From the NCBI GenBank assembly GCA_029941135.1, contig JAPYRI010000015.1, positions 1 to 42,138 of the forward strand: DNA of 42,138 nucleotides. Direction: 5' to 3'. Position 1 is the stretch's first letter, and every line of letters begins with the position of its first letter. Below, one piece after another: positions 27,667-36,901 of this stretch. The notes under the pieces are model-generated. The model saw only the letters and a program-made list of their open reading frames with translations. It had not been told where the DNA came from and searched no databases. Position numbers and translations under genes: made by a program. This stretch comes from Alphaproteobacteria bacterium. GTDB lineage: Bacteria; Pseudomonadota; Alphaproteobacteria; JAPYRI01.

Positions 27667-28794
27667 ATGCATGTGGGAATGGCGACAATTTTTCAGAATC
27701 CCGACCGGGATAATGGGGTAAGTGATCACACGGTATATCAGAAGGAAATGACCTTGGCTTTGATGGCCGAGGATCTGGGATACGAGTCGGTTTGGGGCGT
27801 GGAGCATCACTTTACTGACTACACCATGACCCCCGATGTGGTTCAATTTTTGTCGTACGTCGGTGGCGCCTGCAAAAAGGTGAAACTAGGCACCATGGTC
27901 GTGGTTTTGCCGTGGAATGATCCCATGCGGGTTGCTGAAAAAATTTCGCAGCTTGATTGTATGTCGAATGGCCGGGTTATTTTCGGCATCGGCCGGGGCT
28001 TGGGCCGGGTCGAATTCGAGGGGTTTCGCGTCGAAATGGGTGAATCCAGGGAACGTTTTGTCGAATCCGCGACAATGATTCTGGATGGCCTCGAGCAAGG
28101 CTATTGCGAGTATAGCGGCGATCACATCAAACAGCCGAAGGCCCGCATTCGTCCCGAGCCATTTGCGTCCTTCAAAAACCGCACTTATGCGGCAGCCGTG
28201 TCACCGGAATCGTCAGAGATCATGGCTAAACTGGGCCTTGGTATTTTGGTTATTCCGCAGAAGCCTTGGGAAGAACATGCGGCGGAATTAAAGAACTACA
28301 ACGAATTATTCATGAAGATGCATGGAGTGGCCGCTCCCCGGCCCTACATCGGTGCTTGGATTGCCTGCGACAAAGACCCCAACAAAGCGGAAGCCATGGC
28401 GCGCGAATACATTGCCGGATATTGGAACTCCGTGGTGAAACACTACGAGATGGGGAGCGACCATTTTGCCTCCACCAAAGGCTACGAGTATTACGAGAAG
28501 CTGACCGAAACCATTGCTGAACAAGGCATCAGTGGTATGGCCGATTTCTTCATGGACCTTCAAGTTTGGGGAACCCCGGAACAGTGCTTTGAGAAGATAA
28601 AGGACATTCACAGCCGTACCGATTGCTGTGGGTTCACCGGTGTCTTCCGTTACGCGGGTATGCCGCTTGAAATGGCTCAAAGTAATTTGACGACTTTTGC
28701 GCGCGAAGTGATGCCCGAGCTCAAACTTTTGGGCCACCGTCCGCTCTTCGATATGGAAGAGGACGAAGCGCCGGCGTTCATGGCGGCGGAGTAG
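27667..28794 (+). CDS. LLM-class (luciferase-like) flavin-dependent monooxygenase
   Basis: DLGYESVWGVEHHFTDYTMTPDVVQFLSYVGGACKKVKLGTMVVVLPWNDPMRVAEKISQLDCMSNGRVIFGIGRGLGRVEFEGFRV; intact 375 aa. Confidence 0.92.
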   Translation: MHVGMATIFQNPDRDNGVSDHTVYQKEMTLALMAEDLGYESVWGVEHHFTDYTMTPDVVQFLSYVGGACKKVKLGTMVVVLPWNDPMRVAEKISQLDCMSNGRVIFGIGRGLGRVEFEGFRVEMGESRERFVESATMILDGLEQGYCEYSGDHIKQPKARIRPEPFASFKNRTYAAAVSPESSEIMAKLGLGILVIPQKPWEEHAAELKNYNELFMKMHGVAAPRPYIGAWIACDKDPNKAEAMAREYIAGYWNSVVKHYEMGSDHFASTKGYEYYEKLTETIAEQGISGMADFFMDLQVWGTPEQCFEKIKDIHSRTDCCGFTGVFRYAGMPLEMAQSNLTTFAREVMPELKLLGHRPLFDMEEDEAPAFMAAE

Positions 28795-28832
28795 GGCCCA
28801 CGCGCAAAGCGCTACGTTGCGCGCATAAAAAT

Positions 28833-28868
28833 AGCGGCGGCCGGAATTGCTCCAGCCGCCGCTTTATT
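28833..28868. terminator. Bidirectional Rho-independent terminator between convergent genes
   Basis: Perfect 9-bp stem AGCGGCGGC (28833-28841) / GCCGCCGCT (28855-28863). T-rich on the + side (TTATTT) and on the - side (TATTTTTAT). Confidence 0.75.
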
Positions 28869-28881
28869 TATGTGTTTTTCT

Positions 28882-29988
28882 CTAATTGAATATATCGAGT
28901 GACACCGGCACTCTGATCATAACGTCAAGGTCCGGCGAATCTTCAGTGACGCCAACTCCCAGGGTCACATTAAACGTCGTATTTCCGCCGGGGCGAAAAG
29001 ATCACCCAACCAAAAATCGACCAACCTGTAAGGTTCTTGCTGCCGGTCCGGCGATGCCGTTGAGACGGGTTTTCTGAACTTGTTTGTGATCGTAACCCAA
29101 ACTGAACGAGAGCATTTCATTCAGCGCAACTCCCATGCCGAAGTTGACCCCGACCGCATTTCCCGGATCGATTTTGCCAAATCCGCTGATGTTGCGCTCG
29201 AAGTTTATCAGGTAGTTTACGTTGGCATATAGCACTGCGAGGTCAGTCGGATATATCATCGTCATGCTCGGCTCGAACGCCTAAAGGCCGGTACCCGTCG
29301 GCAATTGTGTTTCGACGTTGTTGGCGTCCTGCCTAACCTCGAACGGATCTTTACCCGTGTGAGATTTACCGCGCAAGTTGGCGACAAAATAGGGCATTTT
29401 GCCGCCGCCCTTGTTAACTTGATAGTGAGCAGCGAATTCGATGTCGCCAATATCGCTGCCATTGGCCGACGTGGTGGATTCTTGATCCACGCCGAAGCCA
29501 CCTAAAGGACAGCTTGTGGTGGTGTCGTCCCGCCAGACATGGGGGACTTTCACTTCCACTTCTAGCCGGTTGGCGAGTCCATAGCGCGCGGTCATCGATG
29601 AAATAACCGTGTTGCGGTTCTCCTCAGTCACATTAATGTTGCCGATAATAATTCCCGGCAGAACCGAGAAACCGGCGATCTCGGCGCGGTTGACGTCACT
29701 GCGCACATAATTGGCCGACGGCTTGAGGATTAAGCGCCCTTTGGGCAACAATACACCGCCCACATCAGCAATCGCTGCAACTTCGGGCCGGGTTTCGGCT
29801 TCGGCGTCCTTCAATCCTTCAATGGATGTGGTTGTCGCCCCGGTTTCGTTTTGCGTGTACCGGCGGTAGCGATCGGACCTGTTCTTGCGGGGAACATTGG
29901 GGGTCGGGATATGAACCGCCTTTTGAACTCGCGCTTCAGACGCCTTTCTGACCTGGGCTTCCAAAGCCTCCAGCCGCCGCGTCTGCAT
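28882..29988 (-). pseudogene. Outer-membrane beta-barrel / transporter-like protein interrupted by two in-frame stop codons
   Basis: A single frame of 368 codons holds 235 aa, TAG (29281-29283), 92 aa, TGA (29002-29004), 39 aa, then terminal TAG (28882-28884). All three segments read as one beta-barrel protein, ending ...TTFNVTLGVGVTEDSPDLDVMIRVPVSLDIFN. No signal peptide visible at the N-terminus. Confidence 0.8.
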
Positions 29989-30209
29989 TCATCCCCCATA
30001 TAGGCAAAGGCTTTTTGGTTCGTGTACCTAATCCCGTCCTAAAGCCACGTGTTTTCTGATGACACACTTTGACCGGACGGGAGTGTAATGAATAACACCC
30101 ATTGTATCCAACTGGAAAATAGGCCTGTATCGACTTAAGGGGTCTGTAATTACACGAGTATTCGCAAGTAGAGGGTGAACATTCTCGTGAAGTGACAAGT
30201 CAGTAACAG

Positions 30210-30668
30210 TTAAGCACGGTGATAGGGATGGCCTGAAATCAATGTACTGGCGCGGTAAAGTTGCTCGGCGAGCATGACTCTGACAAGGATATGGGGCCAC
30301 GTCATGGCGCCGAGTGACAGAACCAAATCCGCGCGTTTCAGCAAGTCAGGGGTGTGGCCAGCAGCACCGCCGATGAGAAAAACCAGGTCGCGGACGCCTT
30401 GGTCCTGCCAAATGGCCATTTTTTTTGCCAATCCTTCACTTGAAAGGCTCACCCCCGTTTCGTCCAAGGCAATGATTGTGCTTGCCCGGGGGATGACTTT
30501 TTCGAGTTTCTGGGCTTCGTTATGGCGCCGCTTCTTAACGTCTTTGATGTGTTTTTCGTCAACTTCAAACAATGACAAAGACCATGGCAACCGATCAACA
30601 TATTTTTGGTAAAGAACTTTCTCAGGCCCCGTCCTAAACCGGCCTGCGGCGGCAATTATAATTTTCAA
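30210..30668 (-). CDS. rlmH: 23S rRNA (pseudouridine1915-N3)-methyltransferase RlmH
   Basis: (M)KIIIAAAGRFRTGPEKVLYQKYVDRLPW, IALDETGVSLSSEGLA, LVFLIGGAAGHTPDLLKRADLVLSLGAMTWPHILVRVMLAEQLYRASTLISGHPYHRA. TTG start inferred; the longer ORF overlaps rsfS. Confidence 0.92.
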   Translation of the reverse strand: MKIIIAAAGRFRTGPEKVLYQKYVDRLPWSLSLFEVDEKHIKDVKKRRHNEAQKLEKVIPRASTIIALDETGVSLSSEGLAKKMAIWQDQGVRDLVFLIGGAAGHTPDLLKRADLVLSLGAMTWPHILVRVMLAEQLYRASTLISGHPYHRA

Positions 30669-30702
30669 AACTATACCGCTAGAGGCGCGGTTTTGCGGCC
30701 GT

Positions 30703-31089
30703 TTAGACCGCAGCCCGCCCTGGATTAAATTGTGTAGTCGTGTCCACCGACCACATTTTTTCGAGATTGTAAAAAAGGCGCACTTCGGGCCTGAACAGGT
30801 GGATGATAACGTCACCCGCATCCACGAGCACCCAATCTCCCTGACGCAGCCCTTCGGTTCGCACCGGCTTAATGCCGGCACCTTTTAGGCGTTTTACAAG
30901 GTGAGTTGCAATCGAGCCGATGTGGCGATCTGACCGTCCACTTGCAATAACCATGGCGTCAGCAAAACTCGTTTTTCCGAGGAGGTTGATTGAGACCATA
31001 TCCATGGCCTTGTCATCTTCAAGGGACTCTTGCACTAGCTCAAGGAGTCCGTGTTCCGGTTCTTCGACCGGCTGAACATGGGGTTTTAT
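30703..31089 (-). CDS. rsfS: Ribosome silencing factor RsfS
   Basis: LLELVQESLEDDKAMDMVSINLLGKTSFADAMVIASGRSDRHIGSIATHLVKRLK, EGLRQGDWVLVDAGDVIIHLFRPEVRLFYNLEKMW. The conserved N-terminus extends upstream of the GTG at 31035, so the start is uncertain; an ATA at 31089 is proposed. Confidence 0.9.
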   Translation of the reverse strand: MKPHVQPVEEPEHGLLELVQESLEDDKAMDMVSINLLGKTSFADAMVIASGRSDRHIGSIATHLVKRLKGAGIKPVRTEGLRQGDWVLVDAGDVIIHLFRPEVRLFYNLEKMWSVDTTTQFNPGRAAV

Positions 31090-31775
31090 GAGGAGTTACT
31101 CCTTTTGTCGTTGGTCTGGTTCAAATGCGCGCCTTGGTTACCTGCTTGCCTGATCGCGGTCGCCGACTGAGGATGGAGCGGTCCGGAAATAAAACACCAG
31201 ACAGGTGGTTTGCGTAAAGCGAGGCCCCGAAATCTTTGTGCACGTACCCGTTGTCTCCGAATATGCCGGGCGGCAAGACTGTTTAGCGCCCGCAGAGAAT
31301 AAGTGGGACGGCCGAAAATCGCAATGGGTACATTTGCCATCAAGGTTTGCCAGTGCCGCCAACGCGACATTTGTCCAAGATTATCAGCTCCCATCAGCCA
31401 CACAAATTTCGTTTTTGGAAACAATGAGTTAAGATTTCTAATCGTATCTACTGTGTTACTTGTTCGAAAACTCGCTTCAATCGCCGTTACTTGTATTGCG
31501 GTGCCATTCGCGACTCTTTTCGCACTTTTAATCCGCTGTTGCATGGATAGCATCCCGGCGGTGGATTTAAGCGGATTTTGGGGCGACACCAGCCACCAGA
31601 TCTGATCCAGACCGAGACGTTGCAGGGCGAGGCGGCTGATATGCATATGTCCGGCATGGGCTGGGTTAAACGATCCCCCCAGCAATCCGACCTTCAAACC
31701 AGGACGGCAAGTCAATCCATTGCGCCGTAAACGGGGACTTTGAGCGCCAGGTTTCAGTGCGCGCACGATAATCAA
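31086..31775 (-). CDS. nadD: Nicotinate-nucleotide adenylyltransferase
   Basis: [65 protein letters not shown], ...[13 protein letters not shown] start overlaps the proA stop (TTGA). Confidence 0.93.
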   Translation of the reverse strand: MIIVRALKPGAQSPRLRRNGLTCRPGLKVGLLGGSFNPAHAGHMHISRLALQRLGLDQIWWLVSPQNPLKSTAGMLSMQQRIKSAKRVANGTAIQVTAIEASFRTSNTVDTIRNLNSLFPKTKFVWLMGADNLGQMSRWRHWQTLMANVPIAIFGRPTYSLRALNSLAARHIRRQRVRAQRFRGLALRKPPVWCFISGPLHPQSATAIRQAGNQGAHLNQTNDKRSNSS

Positions 31776-33088
31776 GGACGGGTTTGGCCGTTGCCCTGAA
31801 CGACATATTTGAAGGTGGTCAATTGCTCTACTCCGACCGGGCCGCGGGCATGGAGGCGACCCGTCGATATACCCATTTCGGCGCCCATGCCAAACTCGCC
31901 ACCATCGGCAAATTGAGTCGACGCATTGTGCATGACAATGGCGCTGTCCACCTCGCGTAGAAAACGGGCAGCGGTTTCGCCATCCTCGGTCACAATGGTG
32001 TCGGTGTGCTGGGAACCATGTTCGGCGATATGGGCGATCGCCCCTTCGACTCCTTCCACGACGCGAACCGAAATGATCGCGTCCAAATACTCAGTTTTCC
32101 AATCTTCTTCTGTGGCCGCGGTGACTCGCGCATCCATATTTTGAGTCGTCGCATCGCCGCGCACTTCACAGCCTGCCGTGATCAAGTCATTGATCATTTG
32201 CGGAAGCGCTTCGTCGGCCAGAGCCGCATCCACCAGCAGAGTTTCTGTTGCGCCGCAAATTCCCGGGCGGCGCATTTTACTGTTGAGTAATATTTCCCGC
32301 GCTTTGGTTGTGTCCGCACCCCGGTCCGCGTAGACATGGCAAATGCCATCCAAATGAGAGATCACTGGAATTTTACTTTCGTTTTGCACGCGTTCGATCA
32401 ATCCCTTGCCCCCGCGCGGGACAATGATGTCGATCAAATCCGGCATGGTGAGCAGACAGCCGACGGCCGCCCGATCGGTTGTCGGCACAATCTGGATCGC
32501 GGTTTCCGGCAGTCCGGCGGCCGTTAACCCTTGAACCAGACAATGATGGATGGCCCGCGACGAATGAATGCTTTCAGAGCCGGGGCGCAAAATGGCGGCG
32601 TTGCCGGACTTAAGGCAGAGCGCACCTGCATCCGCCGTCACGTTGGGACGGCTTTCATAGATGATGCCAATGACACCCAGGGGAACTCGTACCCGGCTAA
32701 TGCTAAGCCCATTGGGACGGTCCCACTCGGCCATGACTTGACCGACCGGATCGGGCAGATCTGCAATAGCTATGAGACTGTTCGCCATGGCAGCGATACG
32801 AACCGGGTCCAGCTTCAACCTGTCGAGCATGGGGCCCGACAGTCCTGCGGTCTCGGCCGCAGTCGCATCTTTTGCGTTCGCCGTCAGCAGCAAGTTCGTG
32901 TCTCGACCTAAAGCAAGAGCGGCTTCACGACAGGCCATATTTTTGGCGTCGGTTATGTTGTTGGCAAGAATTGCCGCCGCGCTACGCGCGTTGGTCGCGA
33001 GCGCCCGCATGACTTTGGCAATGTCTGTCGACGCATTGTCAGTCAGATTGGTCTGCCCGGTATTTGCCGCTGTGGGTGCGTTATTCAT
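31772..33088 (-). CDS. proA: Glutamate-5-semialdehyde dehydrogenase (gamma-glutamyl phosphate reductase)
   Basis: [73 protein letters not shown]. Confidence 0.96.
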   Translation of the reverse strand: MNNAPTAANTGQTNLTDNASTDIAKVMRALATNARSAAAILANNITDAKNMACREAALALGRDTNLLLTANAKDATAAETAGLSGPMLDRLKLDPVRIAAMANSLIAIADLPDPVGQVMAEWDRPNGLSISRVRVPLGVIGIIYESRPNVTADAGALCLKSGNAAILRPGSESIHSSRAIHHCLVQGLTAAGLPETAIQIVPTTDRAAVGCLLTMPDLIDIIVPRGGKGLIERVQNESKIPVISHLDGICHVYADRGADTTKAREILLNSKMRRPGICGATETLLVDAALADEALPQMINDLITAGCEVRGDATTQNMDARVTAATEEDWKTEYLDAIISVRVVEGVEGAIAHIAEHGSQHTDTIVTEDGETAARFLREVDSAIVMHNASTQFADGGEFGMGAEMGISTGRLHARGPVGVEQLTTFKYVVQGNGQTRP

Positions 33089-33122
33089 CGTTCTTCACAT
33101 CCTGTTCTACGCCACGGCATGA

Positions 33123-34238
33123 TCAAGAGAGAGCCAAATCATCACGATGGATCATCTCATCCCGGCCACGATAGCCGAGGATGTCTTCGATTTCACTGCT
33201 TTTATGGCCCAGGATAAGGCGCGCGTCGGCGGTCGAATATGCACATAGACCACGCCCCAATTCCCGTCCATCTTGACCCCAAATAATGACCGCGTCGCCG
33301 CGTTCGAAATCGCCGTCCACGGCAATCACGCCCACGGGCAGTAGGCTTCGGCCTTGGGCCAGCGCGGCTGTCGCGCCAGAATCGACGGTTAATCGGCCCG
33401 CCGGCCGCAAACTGGCGCCAATCCACTGTTTGCGGGCGTCCTGCGGATTTTTGCGCGGGACAAACCATGTGCATCGTGCCCCATTTTCTAATGCGTTTAG
33501 GGGTTGCACGCCTTTGCCATTGGTAATTGCCACGTGACAGCCACCGGTAAGAGCCATTTTCGCAGCTTCGATTTTTGTGACCATGCCGCCGGATCCCGTT
33601 GGTGTTTTGGCGGCCCCAGCCATGGCCTCAATCTCAGGCGTAATCCGCTCGACAACAGGAATAAAGGCAGCGTCCGGGCTGGACGAGGGGTCGCTGTCAT
33701 AGAGACCATCAACATCCGACAAGAGAATCAAGCAATCGGCGCTGGCCATTATGGCGACCCTGGCTGCCAACCGGTCATTGTCTCCATAGCGGATTTCACT
33801 GGTGGCGACGGTGTCATTTTCATTGATGAGCGGAAGCGCGCCAAAATCGAGCAAGGCGTTCAAGGTGCCGCGGGCGTTTAAGTAACGGCGCCGTTCTTCA
33901 GTATCGTCAACCGTGAGTAAAACTTGAGCAACAGGCAGTTTATGTGGGCGCAAAGCTTCTTCATAAGCATGGGCTAAACTCACTTGGCCGGCCGCCGCCG
34001 CCGCTTGCTTTTCTTCAAGCTTAAGCGGGCGGTCATTCAAATGGAGCACTGTGCGACCGAGTGCAATGGCACCGGAAGATACCAAAATCACATCCTGACC
34101 GCGCCCCCGGCAGCGCGCAATATCGGCTGCTAAGCCCGCCACCCATTTTTTGTCGAGCGCACCGTTTGTTTTGTCGACCAGAAGGCTTGAGCCAACTTTA
34201 ACGACAAGCCGCCGGGCGGTTTTAATCCTTTCTGACAT
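33123..34238 (-). CDS. proB: Glutamate 5-kinase
   Basis: [64 protein letters not shown]-terminal PUA region. ATG at 34238 preferred. Confidence 0.95.
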   Translation of the reverse strand: MSERIKTARRLVVKVGSSLLVDKTNGALDKKWVAGLAADIARCRGRGQDVILVSSGAIALGRTVLHLNDRPLKLEEKQAAAAAGQVSLAHAYEEALRPHKLPVAQVLLTVDDTEERRRYLNARGTLNALLDFGALPLINENDTVATSEIRYGDNDRLAARVAIMASADCLILLSDVDGLYDSDPSSSPDAAFIPVVERITPEIEAMAGAAKTPTGSGGMVTKIEAAKMALTGGCHVAITNGKGVQPLNALENGARCTWFVPRKNPQDARKQWIGASLRPAGRLTVDSGATAALAQGRSLLPVGVIAVDGDFERGDAVIIWGQDGRELGRGLCAYSTADARLILGHKSSEIEDILGYRGRDEMIHRDDLALS

Positions 34239-34248
34239 GGCTTTGCCT

Positions 34249-35298
34249 CTAGTTCTCCGGAGACCATGCAGCAGAACCGGCGGCCACGACGGCATCAGTG
34301 TTCTGTTCGATTTTGTCGGCGATTTGATCCCGAAGCGCCCGTAGTATTGGCTCCACCCCCTCACCACTAATGGCAGACAGAATCATCGCCTTTGCGCCGA
34401 CCGCAGTGGAAAGTTGCTGAAGTTTTTTCGCGACAACATCAGATGACATGGCATCGGATTTGTTAAGCGCGACGATCTCAGGTTTTGATCCTATTCCATG
34501 GCCGTATTCCTCGAGTTCCTGGCGCACGGTGCGATAATTCGCCGCCACGTCATCGGAGGTGCCATCCACCAGATGCAGAAGAACGCGGCAGCGCTCCACG
34601 TGTCCCAAAAACCGTGTGCCCAATCCGGTGCCTTCATGCGCGCCCTCAATCAGGCCGGGGATGTCGGCCAGAACAAATTCACGATCATCGGCGCGCACCA
34701 CGCCAAGCTGTGGGTGCAGGGTGGTAAACGGATAGTCGGCAATTTTCGGACGTGCGCGGCTAACCGCTGCCAGGAAGGTTGATTTTCCGGCGTTGGGGAG
34801 GCCGACCAACCCTGCATCGGCGATCAATTTCAATTGCAACCAGACCCACATTTCTATGCCGTCACCTCCCGGTGTCGACCGCCGGGGTGCTTGGTTGGTG
34901 GAACTTTTAAAGCGCGTGTTGCCGAGCCCGTTTTTCCCGCCTTCGAGGAGTAAAACACGCTCGCCCAATTCCATCATGTCGGCGAGCACAACTTCCCTGG
35001 TGTCATCGAACACCTGCGTGCCCTTAGGCACTTTGAGAGTTATATCGGCGCCGTGTTTACCGGTGCGATTGCGGCCGGTGCCGTGATCTCCGATTTTCGC
35101 TTTGAAATGTTGCTGATACCGGTAATCGATCAGCGTATTCAGGCCATCCACGCATTCCACATAGACATGACCGCCACGGCCGCCGTCGCCACCGTCCGGG
35201 CCGCCGTATTCGACAAACTTTTCCCGGCGGAAGCTAATGGCACCTGCGCCGCCATTTCCGCTACGTAAATAAACTTTTGCTTCATCAAGAAATTTCAT
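34249..35298 (-). CDS. obgE: GTPase Obg
   Basis: [82 protein letters not shown]. Confidence 0.96.
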   Translation of the reverse strand: MKFLDEAKVYLRSGNGGAGAISFRREKFVEYGGPDGGDGGRGGHVYVECVDGLNTLIDYRYQQHFKAKIGDHGTGRNRTGKHGADITLKVPKGTQVFDDTREVVLADMMELGERVLLLEGGKNGLGNTRFKSSTNQAPRRSTPGGDGIEMWVWLQLKLIADAGLVGLPNAGKSTFLAAVSRARPKIADYPFTTLHPQLGVVRADDREFVLADIPGLIEGAHEGTGLGTRFLGHVERCRVLLHLVDGTSDDVAANYRTVRQELEEYGHGIGSKPEIVALNKSDAMSSDVVAKKLQQLSTAVGAKAMILSAISGEGVEPILRALRDQIADKIEQNTDAVVAAGSAAWSPEN

Positions 35299-35427
35299 CT
35301 CAACGTTCCGCCCTGGAGGCAATTAAGTCTGCCGCACACAAAAAAAAAGGGAATGAACCACCATCCCCCTGTTTCTGGCCTTAAACACGGATCTCTTTGG
35401 TCCGTCCGGCACCCGTTTGGGGTCGGT

Positions 35428-35685
35428 TTATGCCACCGGGGCCACCGAAACATAAGTCCGGCCTTTTTGCCGTTTTGAAAATTGAACTTTGCCTTCGCTC
35501 AGAGCAAAAATCGTGTGGTCCCTACCAATCCTTACATTTTCGCCGGGGTGCCATTTAGTGCCGCGCTGGCGAATAATAATGTTGCCGGGGATCACACTTT
35601 CGCCACCGAATTTTTTGACGCCAAGGCGCCGGCCGATTGTATCGCGGCCATTCCTCGAACTGCCGCCAGCCTTTTTATGTGCCAT
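35428..35685 (-). CDS. rpmA: 50S ribosomal protein L27
   Basis: [48 protein letters not shown]. Confidence 0.97.
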   Translation of the reverse strand: MAHKKAGGSSRNGRDTIGRRLGVKKFGGESVIPGNIIIRQRGTKWHPGENVRIGRDHTIFALSEGKVQFSKRQKGRTYVSVAPVA

Positions 35686-35705
35686 TACTTATCATCCTCG
35701 GATTT

Positions 35706-36170
35706 CTATGCCGCCACCTTTTTAGGGGCTGTGTTTTTGGCCGGGGCCTTTTCAGCTGTGGGCGTGCTGTCGTCTTTGGCTTTCGTATCTTGGACCGGCT
35801 TGTCGTCCGCTTTTTTGGCTTTCGGTGCCGCCTTGGTTTTGGCGGCGGCCTTTTTTCCGTCCGGCGCAATATCGGTCACACGCAATACCGTAAGTTCCTG
35901 CCGGTGGCCGCGGGTTCTCTGATAATCTTTCCGTCGTTTTTTCTTAAAAACAATGATCTTGGCGCCGCGGGTCTGCTCGACCACTTCGGCTGTGACCACG
36001 GCGCCTTCGACTGTGGGCGTGCCGACGGTCACATCAGCGCCGTTTACAACCATCATTACGTTTTTCAATTCGACCGATGCACCGGCAGCACCTTCGAGCT
36101 TTTCGACGCGGATGACGTCGTCTTTGGCAACTTTATATTGCTTCCCGCCGGTCTTTATGACTGCGAACAT
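35706..36170 (-). CDS. rplU: 50S ribosomal protein L21 with Lys/Ala-rich C-terminal extension
   Basis: [54 protein letters not shown], followed by a ~50-aa K/A/P-rich tail. Confidence 0.96.
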   Translation of the reverse strand: MFAVIKTGGKQYKVAKDDVIRVEKLEGAAGASVELKNVMMVVNGADVTVGTPTVEGAVVTAEVVEQTRGAKIIVFKKKRRKDYQRTRGHRQELTVLRVTDIAPDGKKAAAKTKAAPKAKKADDKPVQDTKAKDDSTPTAEKAPAKNTAPKKVAA

Positions 36171-36277
36171 GGCCGTAACCGTCTCTTTCAGTGTTAAATT
36201 ATTGATCAGTCTATGATTTATGGGTTCACCTACCCGATTGGAGCCCTCGTAAAAAGTTCTCCGAAATTAGGGGGCGG

Positions 36278-36305
36278 ACTATAGCGTCAGCACCGCCTGT
36301 GTCAA
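36278..36305 (-). promoter_or_regulatory. Candidate sigma-70-type promoter for rplU-rpmA
   Basis: On the - strand: TTGACA - 16 nt (CAGGCGGTGCTGACGC) - TATAGT, ~110 nt upstream of the rplU ATG. Confidence 0.65.
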
Positions 36306-36519
36306 CGATTATCAGAGGCTGAAAGTTCATCAAAAGTGCCAATAATCGAGGGATCCATGCAAGCGCCAACCTAGACTTGCCACCGAATATCGCAGAAAGC
36401 GGCTTTGGGCTTTTGTAGCGGCATCATCGTGTTGCAGGCTGATGGCCCTTAGGTTAGGCTCCGCGCGGCCTACGCAGCCAGCTATTTGCCTGCCAACTAG
36501 ACAGGCAAGCCATCACCGC

Positions 36520-36608
<89 letters not shown>

Positions 36609-36901
36609 CTTTTCCTTAAAATATTGTTAAATATCAATTAGATGAACTTATTTATATGAATTCAGCCCCCCAAATAGCCCCCATTCTTGATTGAAATTGC
36701 CGGATTTAATGTTCCGGCGGGCTTCTGCGGGGAGAGATATTCCTAATTTCTCAATACGACCAACAACAATTTCACATACGGCATTAGCCAAGGGTCAGAT
36801 TGGCATAACTGCGACATTGTGGAATCGCGGTGATCAACCTAGAGTCTCAATATTGCAATGGGGCAGAATTCACCGTCTGCAAGGCCGGGAGACTAGGCGA
36901 A

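Noticed and set aside
28882-29988. Genome-wide stop-codon recoding as the explanation for the interrupted barrel gene
   Set aside because: TAG and TGA terminate many conserved genes in this window (mdh, atpG, sucC, sucD), so a local pseudogene or error is simpler.
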